A stretch of 33,570 nucleotides of DNA from Amycolatopsis pithecellobii (GTDB taxonomy: Bacteria > Actinomycetota > Actinomycetes > Mycobacteriales > Pseudonocardiaceae): positions 1 through 33,570 of the forward strand of contig NZ_WMBA01000078.1 of the NCBI RefSeq assembly GCF_009707865.1, given 5' to 3'. Under the pieces are notes generated by a model. The model saw nothing but the letters and a program-made list of their open reading frames with translations, did not search any database and was not told the DNA's origin. Positions 30,394-33,570 of this stretch are shown here, one piece after another. The stretch's first letter is position 1. Each line of letters opens with the position of its first letter. The position numbers and the translations under genes were made by a program.

Positions 30394-30825
30394 GTGACCA
30401 AACGGCCCGACGGTTGGCCGCGTAGAGAGACAGGTCGACATCGCCGAGAATGGCGCGGTCGCGCTGGGCGGCACACTGCACAACTGAACCGGCTGCCAAC
30501 GCCATCGGAACGAGCAGCTCTGGACGCTCTGCTCACGGCTGACTTTCCCGGTGTGGTGGAGCTCCGGGCACAAGCGCAGAGCGTGCGGGTTACAGGCCGC
30601 TGCGAGTGTGGGTGTCCGAGCATCAACCTGAGCGTGGATCCGGCGGTTGCCGTGGCCGAGGTGAAGAGTCGGGTGCCCATCGAGGCTGACGTGTTGGAGG
30701 CACCTGCCGGCGGTCTGGTGGTGTTCGTCGACGACGGCCGCCTGCCATGTCTCGAGTACTGGGCGGCGGAGGGGATCCCTACCCAGTTCCCTTCCCCGCA
30801 TCAGATCCGGCTTGCCGAGAAATAG
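30394..30825 (+). CDS. Conserved hypothetical actinobacterial protein
   Basis: The open frame is 143 codons, but the protein-like part begins near residue 32 (LNRLPTPSERAALDALLTAD). It continues with FPGVVELRAQAQSVRVTGRC, a CxCxC-type knuckle ECGCPSINL and LVVFVDDGRLPCLEYWAA before ending IPTQFPSPHQIRLAEK. I recall similar unnamed actinobacterial proteins of about 110 residues; the function is unknown. The first 30 residues are Arg-rich and unlike the rest, and the nominal GTG start abuts the tRNA-like fragment. The true 5' end may therefore have been replaced by a past insertion. Confidence 0.5.
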   Translation: MTKRPDGWPRRETGRHRREWRGRAGRHTAQLNRLPTPSERAALDALLTADFPGVVELRAQAQSVRVTGRCECGCPSINLSVDPAVAVAEVKSRVPIEADVLEAPAGGLVVFVDDGRLPCLEYWAAEGIPTQFPSPHQIRLAEK

Positions 30826-30946
30826 CCAAGAATCGATGGCAAATAACGAGCGCTGGCAGTCGTCGGCAGTGGGAAGGCCGAGAACATCGACGCAGGTGAG
30901 CAGGAATTGACGACCAACGACAAGCGTCGACGATCACGGAAACGAC

Positions 30947-31113
30947 ATCAGAAGGTGAGGGTTCAATCCCTTCGGCGCACGTCTGGTTGGGGCAGCGGTA
31001 CAGAAATCCACTGGTGACAGCGGGTTTTCTGCTGTCTAGGGTGGATCTTGTCCGGTGTGCGTTCGTGATCGACGCCAGACGACGTTCCACTCGTTCTCCG
31101 TGCGGCCGCGGGC
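30947..31113 (+). pseudogene. Degenerate third att site fused to an integrase remnant
   Basis: From 30947 the sequence follows attL with many differences: ATCAGAAGGTGAGGGTTC, GGCGCACGTCTGGTTG, CTGGTGACAGCGGGTTTTCT. It continues past the 95-bp repeat into element-side sequence (CCGGTGTGCGTTC-TGATC). At 31079-31098 it jumps to a 20-mer identical to 15692-15711 inside int, coding on the minus strand for ENEWNVV (int residues 283-289). About 270 bp of the int 3' end are missing. This is the left end of an older, decayed element of the same family. The rest of 30826-31200 holds no gene. Confidence 0.75.
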
Positions 31114-31200
31114 CAGGGCGAATGCCGCTACTACGACGGAGTGACTCGGCCGGTCTTGTGGCACAGCCAGATCGGGTGGCCGGGCTGCGATTCGGTGCGC

Positions 31201-31617
31201 TTATCGTCGCAGTGTGGCCCGCAGGTTTTCGATGGCGGTTTGCGCCTCCGCGAGCTGGTCCGCTTCCTCCCAGAGGTCGCGCCATGCGGAGTCGCCGGCA
31301 ATAACTCGGTCCAGGGCCCGCAAGGCGAGTTCGTCGATGCCTGGAGGCAGCTCGACGGCGCCTTCAACCGACAGGAACGTCGGCGCGTACACCGAATCGA
31401 ATGCCCGGCCGCCCGAGCGCACCTGCGCCACCACCGCGGCCGCCGCTATACCGGCGGATCCGGCCGGTGCTTCCAGGTAATCCACGCAGCCGGCGACTTC
31501 CTCGAGCGCGCTCGTGACCAGTTCCGCTCGCTTGGCGGCATCAGCGTCGTCCAGCTCGCTCGCCCAGTCAGCGGCGTCGTCATTCTCGAAAGGTCTGATA
31601 CCCCAAGCGCCCATCAT
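31201..31617 (-). CDS. DUF4259 domain-containing protein
   Basis: A 138-aa acidic protein beginning MMGAWGIRPFENDDAADWAS, the hallmark of DUF4259 (MGAWG...F.ND.A.DW). The remainder is helical: VTSALEEVAGCVDYLEAP, AFDSVYAPTFL and a C-terminal LWEEADQLAEAQTAIENLRA. Members are widespread in bacteria, and their function is not established. ATG 31617 and ATG 31614 are tandem starts. It is 82 bp downstream of the cysteine-rich gene on the same strand, possibly co-transcribed. Confidence 0.8.
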   Translation of the reverse strand: MMGAWGIRPFENDDAADWASELDDADAAKRAELVTSALEEVAGCVDYLEAPAGSAGIAAAAVVAQVRSGGRAFDSVYAPTFLSVEGAVELPPGIDELALRALDRVIAGDSAWRDLWEEADQLAEAQTAIENLRATLRR

Positions 31618-31699
31618 TGACTCCCGTCCCGGGTAGGTCCACAACTCTTCGCCACGACCTGTCGCCGCTCACGTCCTCCTGGACATCTCGGGCAAGGCG

Positions 31700-32701
31700 T
31701 CAGGCGGATTCTGGCAGTTTGTCGAAGATGTGGTTCATCGAGTTCGGGTCGAAGATCTTGTGGGACTCGGCGATTTCCAGCCACTCGTCTTCGGCGATTT
31801 GTAGCATCCACAAGGCGTCCAGCTCGAAGTCGCCGGGCGCTTCGGGTAGGTGGGGCCACTCCTGCTTGATGTCTTCGATGTCCAGACCATTGTTCCCGAC
31901 GAACGAGTCCAGGTAGGAGCGGGCTGCCTCGTCGAGCATGAGGAGGTCAGCCAGGGTGTCCGGGATCGGAGGGCGTCCGCTGGTGAGCCGGTTGCACAGG
32001 TCGATACAGGTCTGTGCCAGCCGCACGAAAAACTCTGGTGGTTGTGCCGCAAGGGATCCCGGGAAGCCCACCGCGGGACCCTCGACGCCCCACATCAGGT
32101 CCTCGGCGCGTTCGACCAGAATCGACGCTGCTTCCGCGAGCGACTGGTGAATCGCCGCGGCCCAGCGTGGGCCGATCGACAGGAACGTGCAGGCGCACGG
32201 CTCCTCGTCGTCGGATTCGGCCGTTACGCAGCTGCACGAACCACCGGGGCCGCATTGGTTGACGCTCGTATCTTCGCCGCGTGCCTTGGCGTGGGCAGGG
32301 CAGCCGGTACACGTGTCACACCCACCGGCAGGGCAGCCCGTGGTCGGGAACAGCTCTGCCCACGGGATATCGGGATCAGGCTCCGGCACCGACGGCACGG
32401 TGAGCGGCGTGATGAACAGCGTCGCGAGCTCAAAACGTGCGTCGTCGACATTGACCCGCTGGTCTCGCGCCTGCGCGAGGCTGGCACGAGCGCTCGCCGG
32501 CAACGCCGCCCACAGGCCGGAAACCTGCTCGTGTCCTCGTTCGGCGGCGTTCAGGATATTGCACAGGGCGACCGCCTCGTGTGGCCAGTCCACTGTGGTC
32601 ACGGCATCGATCTCATGACCTCGGCCCTTGTCCACGATCGCCATGATGCGTGACTTCGTCGTCGTGTGCTGAGGCACGAAGGCCAATACTTCGCGAGACA
32701 T
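31700..32701 (-). CDS. Cysteine-rich protein of unknown function
   Basis: A 333-aa protein without a recognised family. An N-terminal third (MSREVLAFVPQHTTTKSRIM ... ALCNILNAAERGHEQ) leads into a segment with nine cysteines between residues 123 and 171 (C123, C128, C131, C134, C150, C156, C158, C169, C171). The last 150 residues are helical with WGVEGPAVGFPGSLAAQPPE and an acidic end. The cluster could bind metal or form a structural insert. No signal peptide is visible, so oxidised extracellular folding is less likely. ATG 32701 has AAAGGA nearby. It lies between ImmA/IrrE-like and DUF4259 genes. Confidence 0.65.
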   Translation of the reverse strand: MSREVLAFVPQHTTTKSRIMAIVDKGRGHEIDAVTTVDWPHEAVALCNILNAAERGHEQVSGLWAALPASARASLAQARDQRVNVDDARFELATLFITPLTVPSVPEPDPDIPWAELFPTTGCPAGGCDTCTGCPAHAKARGEDTSVNQCGPGGSCSCVTAESDDEEPCACTFLSIGPRWAAAIHQSLAEAASILVERAEDLMWGVEGPAVGFPGSLAAQPPEFFVRLAQTCIDLCNRLTSGRPPIPDTLADLLMLDEAARSYLDSFVGNNGLDIEDIKQEWPHLPEAPGDFELDALWMLQIAEDEWLEIAESHKIFDPNSMNHIFDKLPESA

Positions 32702-32866
32702 AGAGGTGTCCTTTGGGCGCGCACCAGCCACTGACTGGGCGAAAAGTTCAACAGGGGGTGCGCTGGTTGTCCCGGGGCTACCAAAGACTCCGCTTCGCTG
32801 GTTGGACGATAGCACGGAATGTGAGGTGGTGCTACTGGGTCACGAACTGTCGCGTGTGGACGGACG

Positions 32867-33451
32867 TCAGCGCGCGACGGCGTGCCCGGCGTTGGCCCGC
32901 CAGCGGCAGGCGATCCGTCGCGCGCCGGTGACATTCATGCGCCAGCGGGCGAGAGGGACGCTGACGCGGAAGTGGTTTGCCACCGACTGGTCCGACCAGC
33001 CCTTGAACGCCGCGATCCTGGCGGCGTCGGCGGGAATCATCAGTTCCCCTGAGAGTTCGGTGGCCTCCGCTTCGATCTCGCTGACCGCCGAACGGCAGCC
33101 GTGCTCGTCGGCGAGCGTCATTTCGAATGGGTGCTCGAGCAGGACGTGCGCCATCTCGTGCGCCACCGTCGCGCGGCGGCGTTTCGGGTGGTGCACATGG
33201 TTTTCGAGGATGACCGTGCCGCTGGGATCCAGCGGTATCAGCGCCCCGGAGAACACGTGCGGCCGCAGCTCGGTCAGGTACCGCACCGACTCCGCGGGCA
33301 GTCCCGGCTGCGTGAGATCGACGACCTTGATGCCGTAGAGCTTGGCGAGCGCATACGGGTCCAGCGGGGCGAACACCGCCGTGCCCAGCTCTTGCCGTAC
33401 CTCCAGAGCGAGCTCTTTGGCTTCCTTTTTGAAACCGCGCCTGAGCTTGAG
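32867..33451 (-). pseudogene. ImmA/IrrE-family metalloprotease, 5' end disrupted
   Basis: The zinc protease motif HEMAHVLLEH and later SELSGELMIPADAARIA-like residues (here ATELSGELMIPADAARI) identify the ImmA/IrrE family, which cleaves XRE-type repressors. The first in-frame start, GTG 33376, gives 169 aa, but family-like coding continues upstream to 33451 as LKLRRGFKKEAKELALEVRQ, matching the usual N-terminus that begins MKLRRGF. No ATG, GTG or TTG exists in this frame before a stop near 33516. The start codon position reads CTC. The gene is therefore truncated or fused at the 5' side next to the inverted repeat at the contig end. A shorter product from GTG 33376 keeps the HExxH site and might still be made. 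Confidence 0.7.
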
Positions 33452-33496
33452 TTTTAACGTTCGGGGCCATGACGGGGCACCCGGATGATCATGGAT

Positions 33497-33553
33497 GAGG
33501 CCCTTGGTTGATCATGCTTCTTGCTTAGGGAAGACGATCACACCAAGGGTCTC
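33497..33553. repeat. Imperfect long inverted repeat at the contig end (possible IS end)
   Basis: GAGGCCCTTGGTTGATC (33497-33513) pairs with GATCACACCAAGGGTCTC (33536-33553) with few mismatches. An inner GCTTC/GGAAG pair makes a hairpin of over 20 bp. GATCATG-type words recur around it. The contig breaks 17 bases later, as expected at a repeated sequence. It may be an insertion-sequence end or a strong terminator; no transposase frame is visible in the ~90 bases present. Confidence 0.4.
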
Positions 33554-33570
33554 AATTGATCAGTGTGCAC

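Noticed and set aside
31140..31200. Apparent tRNA-like stretch giving the peptide VAQPDRVAGLR
   Set aside because: The spurious-ORF peptide resembles those over tRNAs, but no acceptor stem, anticodon arm or T-arm can be folded.
1..33570. CRISPR arrays, rRNA genes, biosynthetic gene cluster
   Set aside because: No regularly spaced repeats, no rRNA-like sequence, and the single KAS III gene has no carrier protein or assembly-line neighbours.

Overview
The window is high-GC actinobacterial DNA and looks like a Pseudonocardiaceae chromosome (Amycolatopsis-like). The evidence is the SsgA-family sporulation regulator, the SigF/SigB-type stress sigma factor, the two-gene NHEJ set, the codon use, and a pSAM2-type integrative element at a tRNA gene. 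It is an assembled contig. Its first 13 bases match the end of the Tn5/Nextera mosaic end, and its last ~75 bases hold a long inverted repeat beside a gene that has lost its 5' end.

1-15038, chromosomal core. A Pro/Ala-rich membrane-anchored protein is followed by a decayed membrane-protein pseudogene, an SsgA-like regulator, an Lrp/AsnC regulator, an AlkZ-like winged-helix protein and a ketosynthase III. A closely packed minus-strand run follows: a bacterial eRF1-like (Rv2629-type) protein, an anti-sigma kinase, a SigF/B-type sigma factor, an ATP-dependent DNA ligase and Ku. This puts two-component DNA end joining in what looks like a general-stress operon. Next come a TauE/SafE permease and a HisC-like aminotransferase. 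A plus-strand run of DLH-like protein, acetoacetyl-CoA synthetase and MprF/LysX-like phospholipid aminoacyltransferase completes this part.

15103-29231, tRNA genes and an integrated element. tRNA-Ser(GCT) and tRNA-Arg(ACG) are followed by a complete AICE (actinomycete integrative and conjugative element). It is bounded by a perfect 95-bp direct repeat holding the 3' part of tRNA-Arg and its terminator. The backbone on the minus strand is pra-like, two GntR-like winged-helix genes (one probably KorSA-like), a small zinc-ribbon gene, FtsK/Tra, an HUH replication initiator, Xis and Int; most adjoining genes overlap. A 16-bp sequence is repeated upstream of both the pra-like and KorSA-like genes, which is how KorSA operators are placed in pSAM2. 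A separate HTH-NUDIX pair recalls the pSAM2 immunity factor Pif. The AT-richer cargo is an AAA-ATPase plus subtilisin-like protease pair of the IetAS type (toxin-antitoxin/anti-phage), a two-TM coiled-coil protein, a large nested inverted repeat that may be a replication or transfer origin, and a VapBC-like PIN toxin-antitoxin pair.

29232-33570, a scarred right flank. It carries a TspO homologue, a tRNA-like 3' fragment, a conserved hypothetical protein, a degenerate third copy of the att site fused to a scrap of integrase (a trace of an older element at the same locus), a DUF4259 protein, a cysteine-rich protein of unknown function, and an ImmA/IrrE metalloprotease lacking its own start codon next to the inverted repeat at the contig end.
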